The notes: generated by a model from the letters alone, not told the origin. A stretch of DNA of 35,522 nt from an uncultured Lachnospiraceae bacterium (GCA_910579325.1 CAJTTU010000014.1:18309-53830); one strand, 5' to 3'; positions 15,255 through 22,662 are shown, numbered from the stretch's first letter. Program-made: numbers and translations.

Positions 15255-17092
15255 GAAAAGCGGAGGGAAGAGCCAAAGCAGAAATGGGAATAAAAGCGGG
15301 GAGTGAGGAGCAGTTGGAACATAAAACAGAAAAAAACGGCATGATTGATCGGAATATAAACGGCTGGCTGAAAAAAGGGCTGGCAGCGCTGGTTCTGACG
15401 CTTGTGCTGGCGAATATTGTCGGCCTTTGTTTTCTGTGTTCGGCCTGGCGTCGTCTGAACAGGCTGGAGGAAAACGGGGGCGAGAAGACGCCTGTGGACA
15501 TTCATGTGTCTGAAGGGGAACTGCCCAGGCTTAACTGGGCCGGGAAGACCTGGTGCAGCTATGGGGACAGCATTACCCAGGAGGCGTCCTGGCAGGATTA
15601 TGTTACGGAATACTTCGGTTTTGCCAAACATTATAACAGGGGAATCGGCAGCAGCACTTTTGCGAAAAATAACCAGACCTGGTATGCGAACCCGGACGGG
15701 AGCTATAACAGCCGGTTCGGTTTTGCCGGCGTTATGGAGGCGCCGGAAGGGACGACAGAGCATGAAGGATATCTGTGCAGCAGCGACAGGATCGACGTTT
15801 CCGTGCCGGAGGATGCGGATCTGATTCTGATTATGGGCGGTACCAATGATATGGGCTCCAATGTTCCGCTGGGCGATCTTTCGGCCCCTTTTGACGAGAC
15901 GACCTTTAAAGGAGCTGTGGCGGCGACCGTGGTGAAAATTCAGGAAAAGGTTCCCGGGGCGGTGGTGGTACTGGCTTCCCCGTTGAGCGGGCGGGGACCG
16001 GAGCCTGAGGAAGGATCTTCTCTACCCGATAACAGGGACGTAGAGGAGTTCATGGTCAATGAGCTGGGGCTTACGACGAAGGATTATCGGGATGCCATGG
16101 AAGAGGTGGCGCAGGCCATGAGCATTCCTTTTATCGATGTGTATGGTACCACCGGTATTAATCAGTGGAACCGTTCCCGGTATATCAGAGATGTGGTGCA
16201 TCCTTCGGAAAGAGGCGGCATGGCGGTGGCCCGGTCGGTGATCGGCGGGCTGGAGCAGGTTAAGCCGAATATGATCAGTCTGTTCAGTGCGGCGCAGGAT
16301 CAGGCGCCGGCGGGTTATACCATATTAAAGGAGACAGAAGATGGCCTGTCTGTTCAGCTCAGCGGGATCAGATGGGAGCGGTCCGAAGCGGAAGGGCGTA
16401 TTCTGCTTACCGGGCAGCTGCCGGAGGAACTGGACAGCGGGGTATTTTCTCTCGCTGTTTCCGATCCCGAATATTTTCAGCAGATCGGACTGGAACTGTC
16501 GGAGGACGGAGAGTCCTGGAAAGTGCTGGAACCCGGCGTACATTATGAGCACTGGGCCGATACGCTGTGGGCGAATTTCTCCCCGGCGAAAATCCGGTAT
16601 ATAAGGCTCAGTCATCCTGCGGATGCCGGGGAAGGATGTATGTTCCGGTTCGGTTTCTACCAGGGAGAAAATGGGGCAGGTTCTTTCCACTGCGGGAATA
16701 TGATACGGAAGCTGACGGCGTCGGTAAACGTCGATCAGGTGAAAAACATGATCGATTATGACCTGACGACCCGATGGAGTAGCGGCTCGGCTCAGACGGA
16801 GGGTGTCTGGGTGACGGCGGAGCTTACGGAAGACTGTGTGGCGGACGGCGTTCGTATCGAACTGTCAGACAGCATCGGCGATTTTCCGCAGGCGCTGCGG
16901 ATTGAGACTTCCGAAGACGGAGAGATCTGGACGGAGCAGAAAGCGGTCAGTGAAGATCAGATCGATTTTCAGTTTGCGCCGGTACGGTGCAGATATATCC
17001 GTCTGACGCTGGGAGAAATACCGGAGGGAGTTATGGCAAACTGGTCGATTCATGAGTTGATTTTATTCGGCAGCGGGCATCAGAACGAATGA
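15251..17092 (+). CDS. Membrane-anchored SGNH/GDSL hydrolase with discoidin-like domains
   Basis: After a charged cytoplasmic stretch of 42 residues comes one membrane anchor (about 43-66). Residues 100-350 form an SGNH esterase domain: SYGDSIT with catalytic Ser107, the GGTND block (196-200), and DVVHP with Asp314 and His317. The C-terminal 260 residues contain two beta-rich modules. The second (about 490-613) has the pattern of an F5/8 type C (discoidin) carbohydrate-binding domain, including MIDYDLTTRWSSG and RYIRLTLGE. The protein would sit outside the membrane and remove or transfer acyl groups on the polysaccharide, which suits an operon with three acetyltransferase domains. It is the last gene of the operon and starts inside the flippase stop. 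Substrate unproven. Confidence 0.85.
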   Translation: MRKAEGRAKAEMGIKAGSEEQLEHKTEKNGMIDRNINGWLKKGLAALVLTLVLANIVGLCFLCSAWRRLNRLEENGGEKTPVDIHVSEGELPRLNWAGKTWCSYGDSITQEASWQDYVTEYFGFAKHYNRGIGSSTFAKNNQTWYANPDGSYNSRFGFAGVMEAPEGTTEHEGYLCSSDRIDVSVPEDADLILIMGGTNDMGSNVPLGDLSAPFDETTFKGAVAATVVKIQEKVPGAVVVLASPLSGRGPEPEEGSSLPDNRDVEEFMVNELGLTTKDYRDAMEEVAQAMSIPFIDVYGTTGINQWNRSRYIRDVVHPSERGGMAVARSVIGGLEQVKPNMISLFSAAQDQAPAGYTILKETEDGLSVQLSGIRWERSEAEGRILLTGQLPEELDSGVFSLAVSDPEYFQQIGLELSEDGESWKVLEPGVHYEHWADTLWANFSPAKIRYIRLSHPADAGEGCMFRFGFYQGENGAGSFHCGNMIRKLTASVNVDQVKNMIDYDLTTRWSSGSAQTEGVWVTAELTEDCVADGVRIELSDSIGDFPQALRIETSEDGEIWTEQKAVSEDQIDFQFAPVRCRYIRLTLGEIPEGVMANWSIHELILFGSGHQNE

Positions 17093-17177
17093 GAAAGTAT
17101 GAGGGCGTATAGAGATGTAAAGAGCAGGATTGGTAAATCGATCGTTAATTGGACGACATGTGCTGTTGACGCATTTG

Positions 17178-17229
17178 GTCGGATATTTTTAGGGCTGTCC
17201 GGGAACGGGCAGCCCTAAAAATATCCGAC
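17178..17229. repeat. 23-bp inverted repeat, 6-base loop
   Basis: The arms 17178-17200 and 17207-17229 are complementary over 23 positions with a single G-U-type mismatch, around the loop GGGAAC. The GC-rich core AGGGCTG...CAGCCCT is flanked by TTTTT on the left and AAAAA on the right. These pair with each other, so neither strand has a free T-run after the stem. It closes the polysaccharide operon and may terminate or process its transcript, but it is not a textbook intrinsic terminator. Confidence 0.75.
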
Positions 17230-17254
17230 GGCAAAAAAACAGCAGCGGACCGTA

Positions 17255-17411
17255 CAGGCCCCGGAAGGATTTACAGACACTTTAGTGGCTGGAAATCCTC
17301 CCAGATCCAGGGGGCTTGAAAAATAGTAAGCGGCTAAAGAACACCCGCTAACAATTTTCCATGCATCGCACTAAAGGCCTAAAGGACAGACCTCAAGTGC
17401 TCAAAGCGATG
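17255..17411 (+). other. Structured non-coding leader upstream of the recombinase gene
   Basis: No gene is seen in 17093-17450. Within it, hand folding gives three further stem-loops. P1 (17255-17318) stacks CAGGCCCC/GGGGCTTG, GGAAGGATTT/AAATCCTCC and a small apical hairpin. P2 (about 17326-17352) uses AGCGG/CCGCT. P3 (about 17364-17411) uses CATCGC/GCGATG with an internal ACT/AGT. The last ends shortly before the ribosome binding site. This could be a cis-regulatory RNA or recombination-site DNA. It does not match any riboswitch consensus I can recall. Confidence 0.45.
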
Positions 17412-17422
17412 GAAGGGGAGTT

Positions 17423-17442
17423 GCGGAACTAAATATAGGAGG
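17423..17442 (+). promoter_or_regulatory. GCGGAACT box plus ribosome binding site
   Basis: GCGGAACT, the spacer AAATAT and a strong AGGAGG stand eight bases before the ATG at 17451. The preceding bases extend the identity with the copy at 34979 to 14 bases (GGAGTTGCGGAACT). The ribosome binding site fixes the start of the recombinase. Confidence 0.55.
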
Positions 17443-17450
17443 TAAATGGA

Positions 17451-18293
17451 ATGAACAGGCAGATTACAGATGAGAAGATTGACAGCTACAGGGAATATCT
17501 CTGCCGGGAAGAAAAAGCGGAGGCAACCGTAAAAAAGTATGTGCGGGAGGTAGGAATCTTTGGAAAATGGCTTTCCGGCAGGGAGGTCACAAAAGAGCTG
17601 ACAGCCCGGTGGAAGGAAGAGCTGCAGACTTCCGGCTATGTTCCCAGAACAGTGAACGCCATGCTTTCATCCGTCAATGGCTTTTTTTCTTTTATGGGCT
17701 GGCAGGACTGCCGGGTGAAATTTTTAAAGATTCAGCGGCGGATGTTCCGGGACGAGTCGAAGGATCTGGACGCGGAAGAATATCAGCGGCTGGTGGACGC
17801 GGCCTATCGGCTGAATAACCGGCGTCTGGGCTTGGTAATCGAGACGATCTGCGGAACCGGAATCAGGGTGTCGGAGCTGGAATATATTACAGTGGATGCT
17901 GTAAAGGCGGGAAAAGCGGAGATTGTACTGAAAGGAAAAGTCAGGGTGATCCTGATGCCGGGCCGGCTTGTCAGAAAGCTTCTGAACTATGCCGGGGAAC
18001 AGAATATCTCCGCCGGCCAGATATTTCGCACCAGAAGCGGAAAAAATCTGTCAAGGCGGCAGATCTGGGCGGAGATGAAAAAGCTGTGTGCTGCCGCCGA
18101 TGTGGAATCCTCAAAAGTGTTTCCCCATAACCTGCGTCATCTGTTTGCGAAGACTTTTTATCAGGCTTATGGAGATATCGTGAGACTGGCCGATGTGCTG
18201 GGTCACAGCAGTATCGACACAACCCGGATTTATCTGCTTTCTACGGGAGCCGAGCATGTCCGTCAGCTGGACCGTCTGGGACTGGTGAGTTGA
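17451..18293 (+). CDS. Tyrosine recombinase (XerC/D-like, apparently active)
   Basis: A site-specific recombinase of 280 residues. The N-terminal core-binding domain (about 5-95) contains YLCREEKAEATVKKYVREV and PRTVNAMLSSVNGFFSFMGW. The catalytic domain keeps the expected residues: Arg139 in GTGIRVSEL, a Lys near 163 in the beta-hairpin, His226 and Arg229 in HNLRH, His252 in LGHSS, and the nucleophile Tyr261 in TRIYL. Family members cut and rejoin DNA at short inverted-repeat cores. Its position between a polysaccharide operon and a regulator, without phage genes, argues for a local switch rather than a prophage integrase. That is inference, because no invertible segment was identified. Confidence 0.9.
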   Translation: MNRQITDEKIDSYREYLCREEKAEATVKKYVREVGIFGKWLSGREVTKELTARWKEELQTSGYVPRTVNAMLSSVNGFFSFMGWQDCRVKFLKIQRRMFRDESKDLDAEEYQRLVDAAYRLNNRRLGLVIETICGTGIRVSELEYITVDAVKAGKAEIVLKGKVRVILMPGRLVRKLLNYAGEQNISAGQIFRTRSGKNLSRRQIWAEMKKLCAAADVESSKVFPHNLRHLFAKTFYQAYGDIVRLADVLGHSSIDTTRIYLLSTGAEHVRQLDRLGLVS

Positions 18294-18571
18294 AATAGGA
18301 CAGAATCCGTATATCATCTTATTCTCCGGCAGGCAGTTCCCACTGCAAAAGAGATTTGTCGGAAATCTCCACAATAACAGCGCGAAAAGTTTTAACGATA
18401 ATCTTTCTGATAACGTTTTTATTTTCCGAAAGCCGTTCTAATCAAAAAAAAGGTATAAAAACCAACGCTGCAAAAAATTTACAACATTGATCTTTATGCC
18501 TTTTTACGGAACCGACAATTCTTTATGACTGCAAAACAATTTTTTCGATCAGTCGATTTTATCAAAATGTC
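18294..18571. other. AT-rich spacer without a gene
   Basis: No coding region is supported on either strand. The stretch contains GAGATTT/AAATCTC (about 18350-18368) as a short stem without a T-run. It also holds an imperfect inverted repeat AAAAAGGTATAAA (about 18445) / TTTATGCCTTTTT (about 18494) with a 33-base spacer. The promoter of the downstream gene begins at its end. Confidence 0.5.
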
Positions 18572-18600
18572 TTGAACCAGGGGATTGTCTGTGCTATAAT
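18572..18600 (+). promoter_or_regulatory. Sigma-70-type promoter of the recombinase-like/SARP pair
   Basis: TTGAAC (-35, 18572-18577) and a perfect TATAAT (-10, 18595-18600) are separated by 17 bases. A transcript would start near 18607, leaving an untranslated leader of about 115 bases before the GTG at 18722. Confidence 0.7.
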
Positions 18601-18721
18601 TTCACCAAATGATGGGAAAAAACCGTATTTTTTACTTTATAATATGACGGATTACGGATTTTGCCATATAATCTGAACAGGACGATAAGTCTGGTTTTTA
18701 CAATACAGGAAGGAGTCCGAC

Positions 18722-19558
18722 GTGAATAAAGGGAATGTAAAGAGCGGTGAAGCTGCCGGCGAGGTGATGACGGAGGAGCTGATTGGAGAGTTCATCGAAT
18801 CGATGCGTAAGAAAAACCGTGGGGAAAGCTCTCTGGATAATTACAACCGTATTCTGACATCCATTTATCAATGGCTGCCAAAGGAGAAAATTCTGGATGA
18901 AACGACAGGGACGAAACGACGGAAGTGGCTGTTGGAGGAAAAAGGCTTCTGCCACAGAACGGTGAATGCGCAGATGTCGGTTCTGAATACATTTCTGCGC
19001 TATCTGGGCCATCGGGACTGGCAGGTGGACGAATTTGTGCGCGTGAGCGGCGATGTACAGCCGGAGCTGACCAGGGCGGAATATTTAAGGCTCTTGTCGG
19101 CGGCAAAGCATATGGGAAAGGAAAAGACCTATCTGCTGATCAAGACGATGGGCGGCGCGGGCGTGCGCGTGCAGGAGCTTTCTCAGGTGACGGTGGAGTC
19201 GGTTCATCAGGGGATGGTGAAGCTGGACAGTCACAACGGTCTGCGACTGCGGATTATGGTGATTCCGAAAGCCCTGCAGGGCGAGCTGCTGGAATATGTG
19301 CATAAGGAAAAAATTATAAGCGGTTCTGTGTTTTTGTCAAGGGACGGGAAACCATTGGCCCGGACCGCAGTTCATCACTATGTCAATTCGATCAGCCAGG
19401 AGGCGAGAGTGGATCCGGAAAAGGCGAATCCCAGATGTCTGTGGAAGATGTATCAGAGCACCAGGGACGGGATTCAGGCCAATATCAACGTACTGATTCA
19501 ACAGGCTTATGAAAATATGATGGACCAGGAACAGCTGACAATTGGCTGGGATGCGTAA
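18722..19558 (+). CDS. Catalytically degenerate tyrosine recombinase-like protein
   Basis: This 278-residue protein has the same layout as the gene at 17451. The core-binding domain (about 20-105) includes SLDNYNRILTSIYQWLP and HRTVNAQMSVLNTFLRYLGH. A catalytic-type domain has GGAGVRVQELSQVTVESV with Arg149 retained. The C-terminal active-site half is missing its signatures. Where HxLRH is expected there is NPRCLWK, no GH pair follows, and no Tyr lies in an IYL context before the end at WDA. It probably cannot cut DNA and may be a DNA-binding partner or regulator. GTG is the start, with GGAAGGAG upstream. It has its own promoter and lies 33 bases before the SARP-type gene, suggesting co-transcription. 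Confidence 0.82.
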   Translation: MNKGNVKSGEAAGEVMTEELIGEFIESMRKKNRGESSLDNYNRILTSIYQWLPKEKILDETTGTKRRKWLLEEKGFCHRTVNAQMSVLNTFLRYLGHRDWQVDEFVRVSGDVQPELTRAEYLRLLSAAKHMGKEKTYLLIKTMGGAGVRVQELSQVTVESVHQGMVKLDSHNGLRLRIMVIPKALQGELLEYVHKEKIISGSVFLSRDGKPLARTAVHHYVNSISQEARVDPEKANPRCLWKMYQSTRDGIQANINVLIQQAYENMMDQEQLTIGWDA

Positions 19559-19591
19559 GGATGGAACGGGGAGATAGGAGAGAACTGTTTT

Positions 19592-20824
19592 ATGAATGCG
19601 AACGGTAATATTTATGACCGGGCGGGCGGGGTACCCAGAGAGCAGACGCTGCAGGTCGGCATGTTCGGAAATTTTACTATGGTATGGCAGGGCAGGCCAT
19701 TGACAGATGAAAAGCTGAAGGAAACCCATTTTACCAGCCTGATGCAGATGCTTCTTCATCACAGAAAGACCGGCGTCAGCAGAGATCAGCTGGAGGAGGT
19801 GCTGTTCGGAGACAGGGATGTGGAGGACCGGCATCATCTTTTGCAGAGCGTGGTTTACAATGCGAAGAAAAAGCTGAAAAAGATGGGACTTCCCGACGTG
19901 AAATATATCATACTGAAAAAGGGTATTTTTTACTGGAACAGCGAGGAGATTCCGGTGACGGAGGATGCGGCCGAGTTCGACAGATTTTATCAGATGGCAG
20001 CTGAGAGCGAGGACGAGGATGAGCAGCTGGTGCTTTATTCGGAGGCCTGTCATCTGTACAAAGGGGAATTTTTGTCCACCTATGCCGGCGTTCTGTGGGC
20101 AGCGGCCGAGGCCAGAAAATACCGCATCCGTTTTTGCGAGTGTGTGGAACGGGCGGCCGATATCATGCGCAGGCAGCAAAATTATCTTCAATTGGAAGAG
20201 ATTGGGAGATATGCTTCCGCCATCAGCCCTTTTTCTGACTGGGAGGTGCTTACCATGGAAGCGATGGTGTCCATGGGGCGGTATGAGGAAGCCAGAAGCT
20301 TTTACGCGGCTACCTCCGACCTGTATCTGAGAAAGCGGGGGATCCGTCCCTCCTCAAAGCTGATGGAGACGATGGAAAAGCTGGGCAACCGGATGGTGCA
20401 TGCCTATGAGGTGCTCGATACGATACAGGATAATCTGTCGGAGGAACCGGAGAACGGCGGCGGGTATCTGTGCACTTATCCTGTTTTTCAGGGAATCTAC
20501 CAGATGTTGAACCGGATTATGGAGCGGGGCGGTCAGTCGGTGTATCTGATGCTGTGTACGCTGATAGACGGGAAAGGCAATCCCATCACCGATGAAAGCC
20601 GCCTGGAGGAACTGTCCAACCGTCTAGGCGACGCCATCTGCCACTCTGTCCGCCATGGCGATGCGGTCAATCGTTATGGAAACGGCCAGTATCTGATTCT
20701 TCTGGTGAATATCACCAGAGAGGACTGCGAGATCGTACAGAAGCGGATCGACCAGAACTTCGTCAAGGGAAGGCGGAGAAGCGGCGTGGAGTATTTTGTG
20801 AACAGTGTGATCTGCGACGCATAA
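19592..20824 (+). CDS. SARP/BTAD-type transcriptional regulator with degenerate GGDEF-like C-terminus
   Basis: Residues 20-110 form a winged-helix, OmpR-like DNA-binding domain: LQVGMFGNFTMVWQG, HFTSLMQMLLHH, and VVYNAKKKLKKMG then YIILKKGIFYW. Residues 125-265 are a bacterial transcriptional activator (BTAD) domain of helical repeats, with AAEFDRFYQMA, LYKGEFLSTY and GRYEEARSFYAATSDLYLRKRGIRPS. The last 110 residues look like a GGDEF fold. LGDAICHSVRHGDAVNRYGNGQYLILLVNIT fits DxxxRYGGDEFxxLL, with the catalytic signature replaced by YGNGQY, so cyclase activity is unlikely and ligand sensing possible. TAGGAGAG precedes the ATG. It may control the flanking surface-polymer or pilus genes; that target is inference. 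Confidence 0.87.
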   Translation: MNANGNIYDRAGGVPREQTLQVGMFGNFTMVWQGRPLTDEKLKETHFTSLMQMLLHHRKTGVSRDQLEEVLFGDRDVEDRHHLLQSVVYNAKKKLKKMGLPDVKYIILKKGIFYWNSEEIPVTEDAAEFDRFYQMAAESEDEDEQLVLYSEACHLYKGEFLSTYAGVLWAAAEARKYRIRFCECVERAADIMRRQQNYLQLEEIGRYASAISPFSDWEVLTMEAMVSMGRYEEARSFYAATSDLYLRKRGIRPSSKLMETMEKLGNRMVHAYEVLDTIQDNLSEEPENGGGYLCTYPVFQGIYQMLNRIMERGGQSVYLMLCTLIDGKGNPITDESRLEELSNRLGDAICHSVRHGDAVNRYGNGQYLILLVNITREDCEIVQKRIDQNFVKGRRRSGVEYFVNSVICDA

Positions 20825-20982
20825 AGGCTGCATTTGTAATCCGGCTGTTCGACTGATCTGAAGTGAAAAATATTTACAGAATTTATATGCTGTGGTAAGT
20901 TATTGCCATAGATATTATGGGGAAATTTTGGAACCGGATGGCGCCGACGGGGTTTGACAGGTTAAATGTGTAAGGCGGTCAG

Positions 20983-21042
20983 GGGCTGTGAAAGAGGACC
21001 CTTTTTTTCTGCTTTTTTAACCTTCTTTTTACAGCCCTTTTT
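20983..21042 (+). terminator. Intrinsic terminator after the SARP gene
   Basis: GGGCTGT...AAAGAGG pairs with CCTTCTTTTT ACAGCCC (21031-21037), followed by five T. The stem is imperfect, but the closing seven base pairs are exact. It would end the transcript that includes the regulator. Confidence 0.6.
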
Positions 21043-21060
21043 GCACAGAGCACGAGATCT

Positions 21061-21192
21061 TTATGCGTTCTGTTTTTCATACTGCCGCAAAAAGGATTCT
21101 GTATCTTCCGGAGACAGCCCGCCCTTTTCCTGCATTCGCCGCAGGATTACCGCATCGTTTAGCCCGTCCTCCCGGCCCGGTTCAATGATCAT
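21061..21192 (-). pseudogene. C-terminal remnant, possibly of an Rpn/PD-(D/E)XK-type protein
   Basis: On the minus strand a 43-codon frame reads MIIEPGREDGLNDAVILRRM, continues QEKGGLSPEDTESFLRQYEK and then stops. GREDG and a short helix with RRMQEKGGLSPED resemble the C-terminal tails of Rpn/PD-(D/E)XK transposase-family proteins. The frame extends 23 codons upstream without an initiation site before meeting a stop, and no ribosome binding site precedes the ATG. This fits the leftover end of a degraded gene. Family assignment is tentative. Confidence 0.35.
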
Positions 21193-21406
21193 CTGTATTC
21201 GCCCGTGGCTGATACCCTGATTATTCTTTCTGTTTAGTCCGGAATCAGGATTGGTTTGTTAAATTTCCGATTCTTGCTGTCATTGACATTTGATATTACT
21301 ACTGTCCGTATTCTTTCTGCTTCTTTTGGGAAAATGCAAAGCCATTTAGCGTTTAACAGACTTCACATTTCAGTTTATGATATGGATTAATTTTGTTATG
21401 AATCGG

Positions 21407-21745
21407 TTATTGCGGTATCATATCATGGATACGCAGCACTTCAACTAGTGTTTCCACAGTATCATTTAATTTTCTGATATCTCCTCGGATGTCTTTTTCT
21501 GTGATCTGGATATGCAGTTTCAAATCACTTAATTGCTTTGCTGTGTGGTCCTGCTTGAACTCGATATAGTCCAGTCGTTTATTAACGTTGTCAAATTTGG
21601 CATCGACCTGTTCGCTGAAAGCGTCAAATTTGGTATCGACCTTTTTGTCAAAAACGTCAAATTTCGAATCGATCTGATTGCTGAAAACCAGAAGTTTTTC
21701 ATCCATTATATTGGATATGGAATTCAGTAATCCTTCATTTTCCAT
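21407..21745 (-). CDS. Small coiled-coil protein with KFD heptad-like repeats
   Basis: A 112-residue hydrophilic protein and the only convincing complete minus-strand gene in the window. After ENEGLLNSISNIMDEKLL it runs through repeats of the form VDxKFDxFxxx (KVDTKFDAF, QVDAKFDNV) and LDYIEFKQDHTAKQL, and ends in a predicted helix with LNDTVETLVEVLRIH. The pattern predicts a long parallel coiled coil without signal peptide or membrane segment. The ATG at 21745 is chosen because GAGGGAGAG lies about eight bases upstream; the frame extends 20 codons further without support. I do not recognise the family. Similar short coiled-coil proteins occur near mobile or phage-derived genes, and the remnant at 21061 fits that. 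Confidence 0.65.
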   Translation of the reverse strand: MENEGLLNSISNIMDEKLLVFSNQIDSKFDVFDKKVDTKFDAFSEQVDAKFDNVNKRLDYIEFKQDHTAKQLSDLKLHIQITEKDIRGDIRKLNDTVETLVEVLRIHDMIPQ

Positions 21746-21771
21746 CCTGTGCACTCTCCCTCTATGCCGGT

Positions 21772-21780
21772 AGTATACCA
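21772..21780 (-). promoter_or_regulatory. Extended -10 promoter for the coiled-coil gene
   Basis: Read on the minus strand, TGGTATACT is an extended -10 element (TGnTATACT) about 30 bases upstream of the ATG at 21745. No good -35 stands at 17 bases, which is common for extended -10 promoters. Confidence 0.4.
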
Positions 21781-22147
21781 TAACCGGGATGTGAAGTCTA
21801 TGCAATTATCGAAGTACGCTGCTCCAAAGTGAACAACAGCCGGAAGGATACCTGCGGGAATGTTCAATGGAATTGTAAAGCAAGAATCGTTATGGACAGT
21901 ATACAACATCCAATGAAAAAATGCAACAAAAATTTACTCTATTTTCCAGTTTTGGGTTCTATTTCCTTTCTGGCTTATGGGCGGTCAAAAATATCGGTTA
22001 CGATAAAAAATCAAAAAAAATTTTCAAAAAACGCACAAAATCCTGTTTTATTGATTTATCCGTTGATTCCCAGATTGCTACAATAGTGCCAGAAAAGTGA
22101 AAAAGAAGTGCCGGAACATAAAAAGCATTTGAAGGAGGCGGCGCAGG
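21781..22147. other. AT-rich spacer before the pilus locus
   Basis: No gene is supported here. An 85-codon frame on the + strand (21829-22086) has no ribosome binding site and no recognisable protein character. Poly-A tracts lie around 22006-22035. TACAAT at 22079-22084 may be the -10 of the downstream operon. Confidence 0.5.
22079..22084 (+). promoter_or_regulatory. Possible -10 element of the pilus operon
   Basis: TACAAT lies 63 bases upstream of the GTG at 22148, at the end of an AT-rich stretch. The hexamer 17 bases upstream (TTATCC) is a poor -35, so an activator may be needed, or the promoter lies elsewhere. Confidence 0.3.
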
Positions 22148-22621
22148 GTGGGTACGGCGAGGGTTTATATCGGTTCACCCAGTGGAGTGGTCCTGTGTGT
22201 GGATAGAAGGATAAAAGGAAATATAGAGGGAACGCTGTTCCACGGATATGAAAGAGAGGGGATCCCCTTCTTCGGATTCGAGGATGTGTTGAGAAAATCG
22301 GAAGCGCTGTTCGACGCGCTGGGATTTCCCCACCGGGGGACGAAGGAGCGGAGCTTTGAAAGAGCGGCACAAAGAAAAGCCGGAGGGTCAGCGACGGCGG
22401 AAAGGATGGCGAAAGTAATGAGCGACGAAGAATTGTTACGACGGCACGGTGATCTGGGAACTTTCGTGATCCGGGTACAACACCGGCAGCACAGCACATG
22501 GCAGGGACTGGTAACCTGCATGGAGACGAGGGAGGAGATTCCTTTCCGGTCGGCGCTGGAGCTGATGAAGCTGATCGACGGCGTATTGGATCAGACAGAG
22601 CGAAAGGCAGTATCAGAATAG
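22148..22621 (+). CDS. Unrecognised small protein at the head of the pilus locus
   Basis: A 157-residue soluble protein with two parts. The first 70 residues (RVYIGSPSGVVLCVDRRIKG through GIPFFGFEDVLRKSEALFDALGFP) look like a compact alpha/beta domain. A charged linker follows. Then a second domain (about 105-150) reads GTFVIRVQHRQHSTWQGLVTC and ends EIPFRSALELMKLIDGVLDQ. The WQG...FRSALELMKLID pattern recurs, from memory, in small proteins beside Clostridia surface-protein loci, but I know no established function. There is no signal peptide. The GTG start is supported by AAGGAGG nine to ten bases upstream. It lies 41 bases before the coiled-coil gene and is probably co-transcribed; a regulatory or cytoplasmic scaffold role is only a guess. 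Confidence 0.68.
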   Translation: MGTARVYIGSPSGVVLCVDRRIKGNIEGTLFHGYEREGIPFFGFEDVLRKSEALFDALGFPHRGTKERSFERAAQRKAGGSATAERMAKVMSDEELLRRHGDLGTFVIRVQHRQHSTWQGLVTCMETREEIPFRSALELMKLIDGVLDQTERKAVSE

Positions 22622-22662
22622 AGAGTGAAATGGAGAATGACCTGAAAAGGAGGACGGATCCT

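Noticed and set aside
17364..17411. Match to the cyclic di-GMP (GEMM) riboswitch because of GGCCTAAAGG
   Set aside because: The CGCAAAGC core and the tetraloop-receptor arm are missing.
18445..18506. Imperfect inverted repeat AAAAAGGTATAAA/TTTATGCCTTTTT as a terminator
   Set aside because: The arms are AT-only apart from GG/CC, the 33-base loop is long, and one position is mismatched; not stable enough to call.
17451..19558. Prophage or integrative element
   Set aside because: No other phage or conjugation genes, and no tRNA or direct-repeat attachment sites were found around the recombinases.
18547..20858. GATCAGTCGA (18547) and its reverse complement (20849) as flanking sites of an invertible segment holding the second recombinase-like gene and the regulator
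   Set aside because: Identity is only 10 bases with no extension on either side, which is expected by chance in a region of this size.
21829..22086. An 85-codon + strand frame before the pilus locus
   Set aside because: No ribosome binding site, AT-rich poly-Lys/Asn content and no domain character.
22498..22662. Longer start for the coiled-coil protein at 22663
   Set aside because: The extension overlaps the preceding gene, and the strong AAGGAGG points to the ATG at 22663.
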